A DNA stretch of 29,774 nucleotides from Larix sibirica (Eukaryota > Streptophyta > Pinopsida > Pinales > Pinaceae), in NCBI GenBank assembly GCA_004151065.3, contig NWUY0305099672.1, positions 1 through 29,774 of the forward strand. The letters are read 5' to 3'. Of this stretch, positions 1 to 10,300 are shown in pieces. A program made the position numbers and the translations under genes. Under the pieces are notes generated by a model, which searched no databases, was not told the DNA's origin, and saw nothing but the letters and a program-made list of their open reading frames with translations. How positions within the stretch are numbered: the first letter of the stretch is position 1; each line of letters starts with the position of its first letter.

Positions 1-79
1 CTTTCTTAATTTCCCACAAGAATAAAAGCCAGGATCTGGAGGGATAGATCGATCACAGGTCGAAAGGGAGCAAGATATG

Positions 80-300
80 GATCCAGTACGTGTAGAGAGA
101 TCAGGCAGACGGTAAGATTTATAACAGAAGAAGCAGCAGAAGAGTTTTATAAATTCACAGACTGACAAGAAGGCATCGGTTCCAAAACAGCACAGAAGTA
201 ATCCATTGGTTTCCGAAAAGAAGCCATCCATGTCACAGCCTGCACAGAAGCTATGTAAATAAAGCAATTAAAATAAACCATTCAAAGAAGCCATTCGCTC
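80..300. repeat. degenerate AGAAGCCAT-type short repeats
   Basis: Recurring words CACAGAAG (191-198), GCACAGAAG (242-250), AAAAGAAGCCATCCA (216-230) and CAAAGAAGCCATTC (283-296), with related CAGAAGAAGCAGCAGAAG near 125-145, give the stretch a short, irregular period. No reading frame of note. The pattern is seen directly; treating it as an eroded tandem array is inference. Confidence 0.4.
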
Positions 301-342
301 TGGGTACTTCTAATTTGGTTATGTTGGTGCTCAATAGGGCCC

Positions 343-372
343 GGAGCGGCGCTCGACCGTCTAGGTAGAGGG
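343..372 (+). repeat. dispersed ~30-bp CTCGACCG element, copy 1
   Basis: Shows the core GCTCGACCG, then a TAG(G)TAGAGGG end. It is the most diverged left half of a four-copy family in this window (other copies 1969-2002, 15174-15202, 16445-16476). The shared consensus is roughly GGAGC, a short spacer, GCCACTCGACCG, one variable base, TAGGGAGAGGG. Confidence 0.6.
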
Positions 373-497
373 TACTTTTATCCTTCCTCACGTCTAGTGC
401 ATGGGGGAAACTCAATCAATATCACTTGTGGTGGGAACACGGGGGCTTCCCTTCTCTTTTCTCGGGTCTTATGTGGTGACATTCTTCTTATTTATCT

Positions 498-528
498 CTC
501 GGGTATGAGTGTGATACTGAACTCAATC
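498..528 (+). repeat. diverged direct repeat, partner at 4250-4278
   Basis: Both copies start CTCGGGTAT and end ACTCAATC with a similar TGTGAT core between them. The surrounding sequence (about 398-530 and 4230-4280) also shares GGGGGAA and CTCA words, so the original duplication may have been longer. The interval 373-694 otherwise holds no gene that I recognise. Confidence 0.45.
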
Positions 529-694
529 TTTTCTGCGAACGGCTCTCTTTCATCTGTTGTGGAACGATGGTTCCTACCTTGACTAGATGGAAGGAATTAC
601 GAAGCGCGTTACATATGTGTGTTAATTCAACATTTTAGGTTCATGCGCCATTATTACATTGCTGATCATTCATCGTATAAAGGCAGGTCGCCTG

Positions 695-905
695 CCTGAA
701 GGAGGTCATAGCCGCCGGCCAATAGTACAGTAGTCATAGCCCGGTATACAGTATAGCTTTAGGGTCCATTGCTATAAGCTCTAGTCATTGCTATAGTCAT
801 AAGGTCATTTACAAAGGTCGCCGATAGCCAGTCATTGCAAGAAGGAGATCATTTATTGCCAGTCGGTCATAGTCAGTCATAGTCAACCAGTCATAGCCGG
901 TAAAA
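695..905 (+). repeat. degenerate GGTCATAGCC array, block 1
   Basis: About a dozen variants of GGTCATAGCC, CAGTCATAGCC and GGTCATTGCC follow one another at irregular spacing of roughly 12-18 bases. Words AGGAGGTCATAGCCGCCGG (near 700) and AACCAGTCATAGCCGG (near 886) recur in the blocks at 15371-15436 and 15897-16028, so the three arrays belong to one family. No coding potential. Confidence 0.65.
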
Positions 906-2055
906 GTATAGAGCATAATATTATCCCCTATACAATAGAGAATTAATAATCAATAAAACGTCCTTCTCACGGGTATGTGGGGGGCCACCTCTCCTGGACA
1001 AGTACCAAGATGCTACACATTATATCCACATTTTGAACCTTAGCTTACAACAGCTGCTTTAGAAAGAAATAGCCCTGGTTAAAATAGCCTGGTTTAATGA
1101 CGGCTGTTTATCGCTATCGCTTGCCTGGGTTCTACTAATGAGCTCTTACCTCAAGCTAAGAGAACTAGACACCTCAAGATACCTTACCAAGAAGCCCTAG
1201 AGACGTGAACCTCAAGCCCACTGTGAAACTTATGCTATAAGTTCCACCTATCTGCCTTCGATCTCTTTATCTTTACCTTCCTTCCTGATGGCTATTATTC
1301 ATCCTGACTTTATTACGGCGGGTGGTCTTTTCGGTGACCGTGGTTCGCGTTTATTCCTTTCCTGGGGCGGCGGCAGTCTTAATCTTTTATAAGTAGTTGC
1401 AAGGAAGATATGACTCTCTCCTTATTAGTTGGTCTACCTACGATTAGCCAATTGTGTGTGCCTGCCGGTTCATTCCAATACTGCGCCGGCCATCATATGA
1501 CTTTGAACTCCCAAACACCATATATATATCTTAATACGCGTTTAGCAGAGGTTTTTTAATCGACCGGAATCACCCCTTCCTTTATTTGAAGGGGAATAAT
1601 CGAATTGAAGCGCGCTCCATTTGCTTTATAAGAGATAAGTATATTACCGGAAGGCAGCGGTACAACGGACGGATGATGTAGCCGTGTTAGGCGCACCAAT
1701 AGGGATAGATCTTTTACTGCTTGCCTGTTTCAGTGATCAGAGGTGTTTTATGCAAAGGTGGACCGAGATAGGTAGGTCTTGTATTTGTTGCTGGCCGGGA
1801 AGGAGCAGCCAAAGGACTGATGAGGATTATGGGGGAGGATGCTTGGATCAATAGTAATTGATTCCTTCTAAGTACCAGGAAGGCAACACAGGATATATGC
1901 CTTTCGAACTCTTAGAATAGCAGCTGTTTCAATAAATAGGAGCGTTGTTTAAAGAGGAACCCTAATAAGGAGCGAGAAGCCACTCGACCGCTAGGGAGAG
2001 GGAACAATAATGTTTCTGAGTGATGAACTGCAATGCCAAAAATAGACTTATAAAT
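906..2055. other. spacer without recognised gene
   Basis: Both strands are closed by frequent stops and no protein motif, tRNA-like fold or rRNA segment was recognised. The only structured item is the dispersed element at 1969-2002. Confidence 0.6.
1969..2002 (+). repeat. dispersed ~30-bp CACTCGACCG element, copy 2
   Basis: GGAGCGAGAAGCCACTCGAC, then CGCTAGGGAGAGGG. This and copy 3 (16445-16476) are the best matched members, differing at one base in the right-hand 25 bases. No flanking target-site duplication is obvious. Confidence 0.7.
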
Positions 2056-2262
2056 ATATAAAATAAGTGTCGAAGCCTTATAGCAAAGGAACCTTCGTAC
2101 CTAACCAAATAGGTCGGAGCTACTCACAAAGGCACCTTTTTCACTATGCAAATCTGGTCAGAGCCTATCACTTATAAAAGATCCTTTATCACTAACCAAT
2201 TATGTCGGAGCTTACTTGGGATTCCACCCCTCACCAAATAGATCAGATACTCACAAAGGAAG
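2056..2262 (+). repeat. diverged tandem array of ~45-bp units
   Basis: Clear copies start at 2101 (CTAACCAAATAGGTCGGAGC, ending CTCACAAAGG), 2192 (CTAACCAATTATGTCGGAGC) and 2230 (CTCACCAAATAGATCAGA, ending CTCACAAAGG). Weaker copies lie at about 2056-2090 (GTCGAAGCC, ending GCAAAGG) and 2146-2180 (CAAATCTGGTCAGAGCC). Spacing is about 45, 46 and 38 bases. Units are heavily mutated, pointing to an old array. Confidence 0.65.
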
Positions 2263-2331
2263 CAGCCTTTCTTTCTCTTTCCAAGAAGCCTTCAGCGCGC
2301 TCCCTTATCCCTTAAAATAAAACTTACTACT

Positions 2332-2362
2332 GCTGCCTTCGACCTTACGAACTGCCTTCATC
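2332..2362 (-). repeat. inverted copy of the GAAGGCAGTT repeat at 17234-17345
   Basis: Read on the minus strand this gives GATGAAGGCAGTTCGTAAGG, then TCGAAGGCAG. The plus strand at 17287-17316 has GATGAAGGCAGTTTGCAAGG, then TCGAAGCAG. About 30 bases match with few differences, some 15 kb apart in opposite orientation. Confidence 0.6.
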
Positions 2363-5139
2363 AACATTGCGACCAAACCTTTGAACTGAAGTCTATGTAT
2401 AGCACTGGCAATCATTCAATTCAGTTCAAGTCAGAACCCATAGAGAGTGTGAGTGAGGTACACTGATACTTAATTGTTTTACTAGGGCTGGACAGAGCAG
2501 CATCTCTAGATCGATAGAAGTTCAGTTCAGTTCAAGCCAGATGTTCAGTAGTGAAGTCCAGATGCAGCAAGTCTATAGACATGAAAAGCCATTCCCCATC
2601 CCGATAAGTGTGTGTGAGGTGGTGCACCAATGAAAAGTGATTTATTGAGAGGATATTGAGGTAAAACATCTACCGCAATGGGTGGAACTACAGACAAATG
2701 CCATCTACATACATAATAGCGGGGTGGTAAATGGACGGACGAATGATGAATGCTTGAGCGTTGGTTACCGATCGATACAGAACACAATTATTAGCCCCTG
2801 CGAACCTCCAATGAATACTCCTCTTTCCTCTACGTTGTAGCTCAATGAATAAACTGACTCTCTTTGTAGCATTAGGAGTAGCTGTAGAATTTGGCTCCTC
2901 CTATTCTCCTGTGATATGCGAGAATCAATCACATATGGATCACCCACCTCCCTAACCTACCTGTATTTATCCTTTATGTATCTAGTCATGGCTAAACCTC
3001 CCCCTATATAATGTATATCTTTGTATGGCGTGTGAAACCCCAACTATGTATGTAATAGAATACTTTAGGCCTTTACTCCTTGTTGATGGGGGCGTGGTTT
3101 ATGATCGCTTGCCCCATTAGCTCGCTTGGTTGGAGCAATAACGTTCGACAGATTCCTCCCCAGTACCTTACATACCTGGAGCGGAAAAGCTTCCATGTTC
3201 AATTTTACAAAGTGTTTCAGTCTTATTTTGACCTACAAAGGGAGCCTTCAAAGAAGGCCAGTTTCAACATCTATCAATGGGAGGAAGCCTTCTTGTATCA
3301 ACCTACAAAAGAGGGACGGCCTACAAAAGAGCTACGACTCTAGAGACTTAAGCTAGTCCAAACTCTATCCATCACTAGTAGTTATTACTTTCTAGTATAC
3401 TGTAACCTTTGACCTGTAACAAGGGGACTCTATCACAACACCTTAAACCTCACCTGTCAACTTATGCCTTCATCACCAGCCGCCTCACCAAGCCCGACGA
3501 CAGAAGCCTTTTGCCTTGAGCCTAGACCACCAACCAAGTAATTCTTCACCTGGAACCTTAAGCCAAGCAGCATACCAGGAACATACCACACTTAACAATT
3601 TAATACACGTAGTTAGTTATAGACGTTGATTTTCAATTTGAGATCAGACGCAAAGGAAAGTAAGGGTCTTCTTTGGAGCGGCCAGATGAGGAAGGAGGAG
3701 GACGGAAGAAGTGGCGAAGACCCAGTGTGTTTTAGGTTACCGATAGAGAGATTAATAGCGAAGTGCACCAATTACCCTTACAACTGATACTTCCTGACAT
3801 GATGTGTTTACAATGAACGGACTTGGGCAGAGAGAGACACGGTCCTCGATACTTAAACTATTACTTGGGAACCTATTTTAATATCTTACCACTTGGTTCG
3901 TAATCATGTTGTCCTTATCATAATGGATTGGTTGGAGCCCGTGCAAAGCTTGATTGCTACAATTTGTTCACTGCGCATAGCCTCGTTCTGAACACATAGT
4001 TGAAAACATCACAAAGTATTTTATTCGCCCCTTGCCAATTACATAGTCAACTTTCTATATAACTACCACGTGCTAGGCTCAATCTAACTCGTCTGGTAGG
4101 GAATGGGGACAATGAGAAAGCAAGCGAACGACGTCAAGTTCTTAATCTCCATAGCAAGATCGAGCAAGAAACCTACCTTATTTCGGCAAGCAGCAAGTTG
4201 ATGGTTCCGTACCGTTCAGTCCCGCCCCGGGTATGGGGGAACTCACTCACTCGGGTATTGTGTGATGGCGACTCAATCATAAAGCCAGTAGTGATGTGGA
4301 CCTTCTATCTTGTCTGTAGGCAACTTGGTGGCTACAATGTAGGAGTTTGGGGAATGGGTACAACCACCTACGGCTGGGGGGGACTACCTTACCTCCTGGA
4401 AGACTCAATCTGGCCCCCCCAAGAATACTTAATAAAGCCCTTATCCTTCTTCCCAGAAGACTCAAGCCCCCGCCTGCCTTGTCATCACAGGATCTCTCGT
4501 ATGATCTGTTAAGGCACTTTCGATTCTAGAGACAGATTCTCTGTTTCATTGAAATAAATTGGGAAAAACCCTGTAAAAGTGCCGTTGAAAGCCGTGCTAA
4601 TTACGGCCCTCCTTTTCAAATTCCAGCTATTAGCTAGCAGGAAACACTACCGAAATATCTGGGAATATCGCGACCTTAGACCTATTTATTAATGATTGAA
4701 TCCATCTTGCCTGCAGCAGACTTACAGCTGCTATTCTTACTTACATGATAAGGTTCTCCTTACTTACCCATTCTTTATTCCCCTCACTCAACTGAGTATT
4801 TGAGATTGGCATCATAGATGAGATTATCCTATGATCTATTGATTTCGTGATTCTTTGGGATTTATGGTACTGATCTGCTGCTGCCCTTACTTCTATTGAA
4901 AAGGGCCTTCTATTTCATTATTACCCTAACTCCTGGCCGAATACCAGTTTTCCCCTTTTTGATACAATATGACTGCGAATGATGAATGGAAGCACCTACC
5001 TATGGCTGACCGTATAATCACATTGGTAAGTCATGGAGGCAAGTATTCCCGACAAGAACAATTGGCTATAAGCGAATACACCAGGCTATGTAATTGGCTA
5101 TTGACATATCCCAGTGGTATATCCTCTTGGGATCAACAG
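2363..5139. other. long spacer without recognised gene
   Basis: Short open frames occur on both strands (for example 4198-4512 plus), but none matches a family I know or shows an ordered domain. The 4198-4512 frame overlaps the diverged repeat at 4250-4278 and is rich in homopolymers, so chance is the simplest explanation. CTACAAAGGG- and CCTTC-type words recur at 3225-3335. Confidence 0.5.
4250..4278 (+). repeat. diverged direct repeat, partner at 498-528
   Basis: CTCGGGTATTGTGTGATGGC, then GACTCAATC, aligned to CTCGGGTATGAGTGTGATAC and so on at 498. A single word match could be chance; several matched words in the same order support common origin. Confidence 0.45.
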
Positions 5140-5645
5140 CATCGAGTATAAATATCAACATGATTACCGGCATATCCCATGCGGGATAACCCATTGGGAT
5201 CAAGTATCAACATAAAGTATCAGCATCGAGTATAGCATCTGTTGAGTAGCATCATCAAGTGTATAACTCTAGGATCGACAGCATTAAGTAGCCCCATTGA
5301 GTAGCCCTGTGTATTAGTCGAGTCGCGATCCGAGCAGCCCGGCGGTAGCCCAGCCCAAGCCAAGCTTTGTAGCCTGAGTCTAGTGGCCATGTATAGATTA
5401 TCCGAGCTAAGTATTCATTCCGGCCCCACTGATGATCCCATCCAAGTAGCCCAGCCAAGCTTAGCTGAGTATCCAAATCAAGTATTCCAACTGAGTATCC
5501 CCACCCAGCTCTGGCATCACAACCTGTATCCAGTGGACCGACAGCAATATTGGCTCTCATGATATATGGCATGTTCTCCTGGGTATTGGCTAGTTTTAAT
5601 TGGCACCTCCTTACTGGGGATCTACACTTGGCATTGAGTACCGGC
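5140..5645. repeat. degenerate GAGTATC / AAGTAGCCC array
   Basis: Variants of GAGTATC, CAAGTATC, GAGTAGCC, AAGTATTC and AAGTAGCCC recur roughly every 12-20 bases (for example near 5145, 5199, 5228, 5244, 5286, 5300, 5408, 5450, 5468, 5484 and 5499). The 130-codon minus frame 5255-5647 lies wholly inside this array, so I attribute its openness to the repeat unit rather than to a gene. Confidence 0.6.
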
Positions 5646-7559
5646 ATTTAGTGACTGAGCACCTGTATCAATTAGTAAATGAAAATCCATTAAAGAGGTC
5701 CGATATTACTTGGCCTCCCAAGAGAAGCAATTTTATTAAATAAAAAGGGCGAATTGAGCCGGAGGAATTGGAGCATGAGGCAGAATTAATGAATGAGGGA
5801 ATCAATTGGATAAAGGCATTGTCTGATGGATATAAATATCAATGATTACGAGGAAGTGGTTGACTCAATTTATCTGTTTGTTACCTATTACAAACTAGAG
5901 CTGAATGGGGGATATAGAGCATAAAGTTTTAATAAAGGTGTGAAATTGAATATCTTTGCTTGAGTAAAAAGGTGATGCATCCAACCCGTGAAGGAAATGT
6001 GAAAGAAATATGCCAAACAGCCCGGAGTGATTTGATTGATTGCCAGTTGATAGGGGTGAGAGCCAGGAGCCCTATCTTAGCCTTCTTACTTTGTTACCAA
6101 AGTAGGGTAGAGAAATGAGCTTTATTTCAATTTTTTTTTTTATTCTCCCGGACACCGAAAATATCCTAGCTGTTATGCCTTTTTACTATTTCGAGCTATC
6201 CATTATTGATTCTGCGTGGGTCCACCATTAGCCGAAAGGGACGGGAGGGATGACCTTTAGCAGAGATATATTGTGTTTTACTGCCGGATTTATTATACAC
6301 AGCTTATTAACTTTAGAGACATGGCGGGAAAGGCATGCTTCCTAGATATGATATACGTAATTATGATTGGACAATCAAGTAGCTCCGCTGCATAATCTTA
6401 CTTGGTTGGAACCCATCACATGTAGGTAGTGCCTTATTGCATATGGGGGGAGGGAGAGGGAGCACCTAGGAAATAAAGAAAAGAAACTGGATGGAATACT
6501 CTCAGACAGGTACCTATAGTTTTTCATTTCGCGTGGAACAGACAAGAAACTTACCATTTATTATTTAGCTAGACTATAAGTTGGACACCCTTCGTTGGAT
6601 ATGGATCGTTTGAACCTATAGCCAGCCATAAACTTTAGCTTATATAATTTGACTGCTGGCTGGATTCATTAAAGCCAGAACTGATTAGACATGGCTGGAT
6701 GGGTTGATGAGCCCCTTATGTGCCGTAGACCCTGCACTTTCATGAATCCCATATGCCTTCTCTTGTAAGGATAATAGCATTTACCTGACTGACCCTTATC
6801 TTTCTTACTTCACCCCAGGAAATGAAGTGCTGTACAACCCCTGACTTTATTACCTGAAACCTAGGAGCATGGAAGGAGGAGTCATGCCCAACCCTTTACT
6901 CTTTCTCTTAGAAACAGTACCAGATGATGGGGTGGGAAAAATTAGCCGAGGACTTGTAGTAGTATGCTCCTGCAGGATTATGGTCTATTAGCTTATAGTG
7001 TTGACCTTTATCAGATTTCGTGGAACTGTTGGATGACTTGGGATGATTGTAAATCATAAAACCTTGTCTGTTAGATGGGCAGACAGACTTAAACTAGGAG
7101 ATGCCCAGACAACCAGCCGGGATATGTTTTGATAACACTTGCCTTATCATTCTTAGAAAGATAATACGGTCGCAGCATGTATAAACTTTACTTATGAGCA
7201 TACACCTGCTTATAAACTTGAACTTATGCCGCCCAGGACCGGGGAGGAGTGTTGCCCAACCCTGTTAGGAATAGGACAGATTTTACAGCTATACTCTTTG
7301 GATCCCCTACTTTCCCCTTGGTACCACACTACCTACCTACTTTAAGACCTAGACCTTGTAGTCCAATAAAGAACAGGAAATGAATGAATCCACTTAGTGA
7401 AGTGAGTCGGGAATGCTATGAGACCTTCAATTAGAATAAGCACCGGATTGGTGGGATGGGTGGGGTCTTTAAATAGTTAGGCTATCCTAGTATTTTTCCA
7501 ATCTGGCTATGGATTTAGGGATTGTGTTCCACGTGCCAGGCTCATGGTCTGATGCTTTA
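5646..7559. other. spacer without recognised gene
   Basis: No protein or RNA family recognised. A run of eleven T at 6131-6141 and many CCTTAT / ACTTAC words are present. The stretch near 6733-6775 shares CTTTCATGAATC and CCTTCTCTTGTA with 23592-23660. Confidence 0.5.
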
Positions 7560-8064
7560 CCTTGGATAACTTTTTAATTCATGCTGCTTATCATCAATCC
7601 AATTGGTGATGTTATCCGATATTGAAGGCCTGAAAATGAATTCAACAGAAAAAATTTTAGTCAATAAATTTGCAATAGGGAGTAACCTAAAGGCTACATT
7701 GGCTAGCATGTCAGCATCCATATTTTGGTTACTAGGTATAGAACTTATATTGAAAGTAAATTTTGTAGGAAATCCTATATATCTTGCTGGTACAATTTGA
7801 GGTAATTCAAGTTACAGTTAATTTCATTTTTGACCCGTGTGACAATAATTTCCGAATCACCGTAGACTAACAAGTGTTTCACCTTTAAGTCAATTGCCTT
7901 TTATAATCCCTGGATCAGGGCTTCCTTCATATTCCGCAGCGTTATTCGTACATTTGAATTCCAGAAAATAAGGTTTTATTTCCTTCTGGATCAATTAAGA
8001 TGCAGCCAGCACCTGCACCATCCTGCGATTTAGAACCATCAAAATAGAACCTCCAAAAAACACT
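7560..8064 (-). pseudogene. RNase H domain plus linker of the Ty3/gypsy pol pseudogene
   Basis: Starting at the Trp codon 8053-8055, the minus strand reads WRFYFDGSKSQDGAGAGCIL, then LIDPEGNKTLFS, which is the N-terminal strand of a retroelement RNase H with its FDGS aspartate. A frameshift near 7935-7950 precedes NNAAEYEG (the glutamate motif) and another change precedes IDLKVKHLLVYGDSEIIVTR. The domain then degrades through IPSNQNMDADMLANVAFRLL and the linker EFIFRPSISDNITNWIDD, ending near 7560. These motifs are in the family order. RNase H would remove the RNA strand during reverse transcription. At least two frameshifts make it non-functional. Confidence 0.82.
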
Positions 8065-8154
8065 ATGTACAGAAGTGTTAATAAAAAGAGCTTATACTAT
8101 GTTACAGTTGGGCTTGGCAATCTGAGTGCAATGAAGGAGTTCATATTGCTTGTT

Positions 8155-8911
8155 TTAATCTGCCAATTCATATGTTTCCGCTTCGAAATCTCCAAAGAAC
8201 GTATCAAAACAGTAGTTGCTCAAAATAGAATTGGTGAACATGACAGGTTCATTCTTTCCTTCAATGCCTGTGACCGTGTGTTTCATGTACCGTTCACGCT
8301 CAACTTTTCTTTTGTTCGGCTGACCATTGGAAGGCAACCACCGCAGATGAGACCAATCAGTTGCGAAGTATCCATTCAATTTCTGTGACCTTACAAGTAG
8401 ACCATATGATTCTGGTATGTCCACCACAATGACGTAAATGACCTGATGGACTTTGAGATTGGAAGCCAGTCTGATCAATACCTCCTTCAACTCTCCTATA
8501 ACTTTGACGTTTGAGCGACCCAATTGTACTATCTGAGTAGAGCATTTTTGGGGCTTCACATGGATTTTATTACAAACAAATTATTACATCACATTAGAGG
8601 ATGCACCGGAGTCCACCAAACAGTTATGAACATTGAAATGAAAAATCTCAAACGTCATTAGAAAAGTAGGGGTTTTATAAATGGATTAGCTGTAGATGAA
8701 AGAGATCCCTTGCTTGCTTCTAGTATTGTATTCGTTCATAGAAGTATGAACTTCTTCAACATGAGGTTTATCATCAGGGTCATCCTTTCCCGGTACTACA
8801 TTCCAAAGAACATTTGCAGTCTGCTCCTCAGTCTAAGTCTATTCTTTTTCTTATTATGTTTCCTCCTTCTCACCTTCCTTTTCTGTCTCCGCAGGAGGAT
8901 TAACAAAAAGA
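8155..8911 (-). pseudogene. retropepsin (aspartic protease) region of the gag-pol pseudogene
   Basis: The minus strand carries LVDSGASSNVM, with the catalytic DSGA triplet region at 8602-8613. It is followed after two stop codons by the intact-looking 134-codon frame 8155-8559, which begins near KCSTQIVQLGRSNVKVIGEL and continues with the protease-to-RT linker, including DWSHLRWLP, GQPNKRKVERERYMKH, NEPVMFTNSI and ending ETYELAD. Upstream of DSGA is the usual acidic spacer (EEQTANVLWNVVPGKDDPDD, then NTRSK), interrupted by stops near 8840-8860. In an active element this enzyme cleaves the gag-pol polyprotein. The stops immediately after the active-site strand show it is inactive. Confidence 0.82.
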
Positions 8912-10300
8912 CTAAAGGTATATGTAAACTCCTAACAAAGTATTTTCAGAATGATTAGCTCGAGGAACTCTACAGTAGTTATCCAGTTTTTTTTTTGCAT
9001 TTGCTTCTGCCAGAGCTTTTGCGAGGAACTCCTGCTGTGGATTTTTCTTGTATAATTCGAACATGGGTCCATTTGCTGTTGTTTTCTTAATATCCTCAGC
9101 TAAATTGTAATCAATAGCCAAATATGCCAAATTTAGACCTAATGTATAGGGGGGAGTCCGAGGTGGAGGAGTGGGCTTCTTTAATTTTTTAAAAGGTTTC
9201 TTTCCTGATGAGCTTTGACCAGAGGATTTATTAAAATCAGTGATTTCATTAGATAGCTTCTGGATGACCCTCTGTAAGCTCTCCATATAAGTGGAGTCTT
9301 TCTCTTTGGATTCTCCACTAGCCTTTGTTTGAGAGACTGGTTGGCTTCTTTGCTGGGGCAGTAGTCTTCGCTAGAGTATGTTTCCCTGCTCTTTTTACAA
9401 ACATAGCAAAAGTAAGCGGGAGAGCAGTAGTATAGAACTCTACCTGGACATCCTGAGCTGGTCTTGATGCTGCAGGAATCTTGTTTAGGAGTGTAGTCAA
9501 TCTTGGATGAAAATCTTTTCTCTTCTCTTTTGATTCCATATTCCTTCTTGAAAGCTCTAACACAAGAGTGGCTGGAGTCTTCTCATCTCCAAACTTGGTC
9601 ATTAATAGTTTCTCGAATTCTGCCCAGCTTGTCATAGACCCTTGAGCTAGGCTAAAGTACCAAGTTGAAGCTCTGCCTTCAAATGTATCTGGAAAAAGTA
9701 TGCACACCACATCCTCATGCTGTACATTCATGAGCCTTACTGCTAGCATGAATTTTTTGATATGGTCTTCTGGAGACTCTTTCTTCTCTGGATTGAACTT
9801 TGGTAATAATTTCTCCGGATGTTTAGTCAGATCATGTGCTACCCCTGGAATGGCTACGGCATCCTGTGCTAGCCATGGTTGATTCATATTTTCCATTTGT
9901 TTTGGTGACCTCTTAGGAGAGTTACCCGGACTGGGACTCCCGGAGTGACGAAGAGAGAGTATGAGGCTCACTCGGTGGAGGATTTGGTGGCTTGAAACCA
10001 GCAACTCCTTTTATTCAATCTGATAATTCTCCGGGTGGACTGTCAGGGATTTGATTCATATATTCCTAAATTTTTTATTGGATGGAATCAGAGATAAGAT
10101 CCTCAACAGCGGAAACGCTTGAAAATTATTACCTGTGAGGTTGAGGCTTTATCCTTCTTTGTAGATCTTGGATTGCAGGCAATTGACCGATTGCACAACT
10201 GTATGCTCGAGTGATCCGCCTGAACTGATCGATCTGCGAGTTAGGCACCAACCAAGGTACAATGTTAGTTTCCTCAGGCTGTTCAAAAAAAAAGGCTTAT
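8912..10300 (-). pseudogene. gag: Ty3/gypsy gag (capsid) pseudogene
   Basis: The longest intact part is 9318-10004, 228 codons. It holds the retrotransposon gag capsid domain: HEDVVCILFPDTFEGRAS leading to TWYFSL, then SWAEFEKLLMTKFGDEKT and a Leu/Arg-rich helix region. Upstream the frame runs back, with stops, through a Pro-rich linker (PPNPPPSEPHTLS) and a segment containing VPWLVPNSQID and IQDLQRRIKPQPHR to about 10290, so the true protein began well before the ORF start. A frame change near 9330 separates it from 8912-9286, which continues with SLQRVIQKLSNEITDFNKSS and an acidic/basic stretch ending in RVPRANHSENTL. No zinc knuckle is visible. In a live element it would form the retroelement capsid; here it cannot be translated as one protein. 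Confidence 0.85.

Larger units (their letters stand above)
7560..10300 (-). mobile_element. decayed Ty3/gypsy LTR-retrotransposon, RT deleted
   Basis: Reading from 10300 towards 7560 on the minus strand, the order is gag, aspartic protease, then RNase H with its C-terminal linker, which is the Ty3/gypsy order with reverse transcriptase missing between protease and RNase H. The internal part of an intact element would be considerably longer than these 2.7 kb. Every domain carries stops and frame changes, so the copy is dead. I found no convincing LTR, primer-binding site or polypurine tract at either end. Nuclear retroelement pieces of this kind are common in plant mitochondrial genomes and normally arrive by intracellular transfer; that route is inference here. 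Confidence 0.85.

Noticed and set aside
4198-4512. 104-codon plus frame starting with ATG
   Set aside because: No recognisable motif, overlap with a diverged spacer repeat, and several homopolymer runs; most likely open by chance.
8065-8388. 107-codon plus-strand frame
   Set aside because: It is antisense to the protease-RT linker and has no motif of its own.
9700-9882. 60-codon plus-strand frame
   Set aside because: It lies antisense inside the gag pseudogene, whose motifs are clear on the minus strand.
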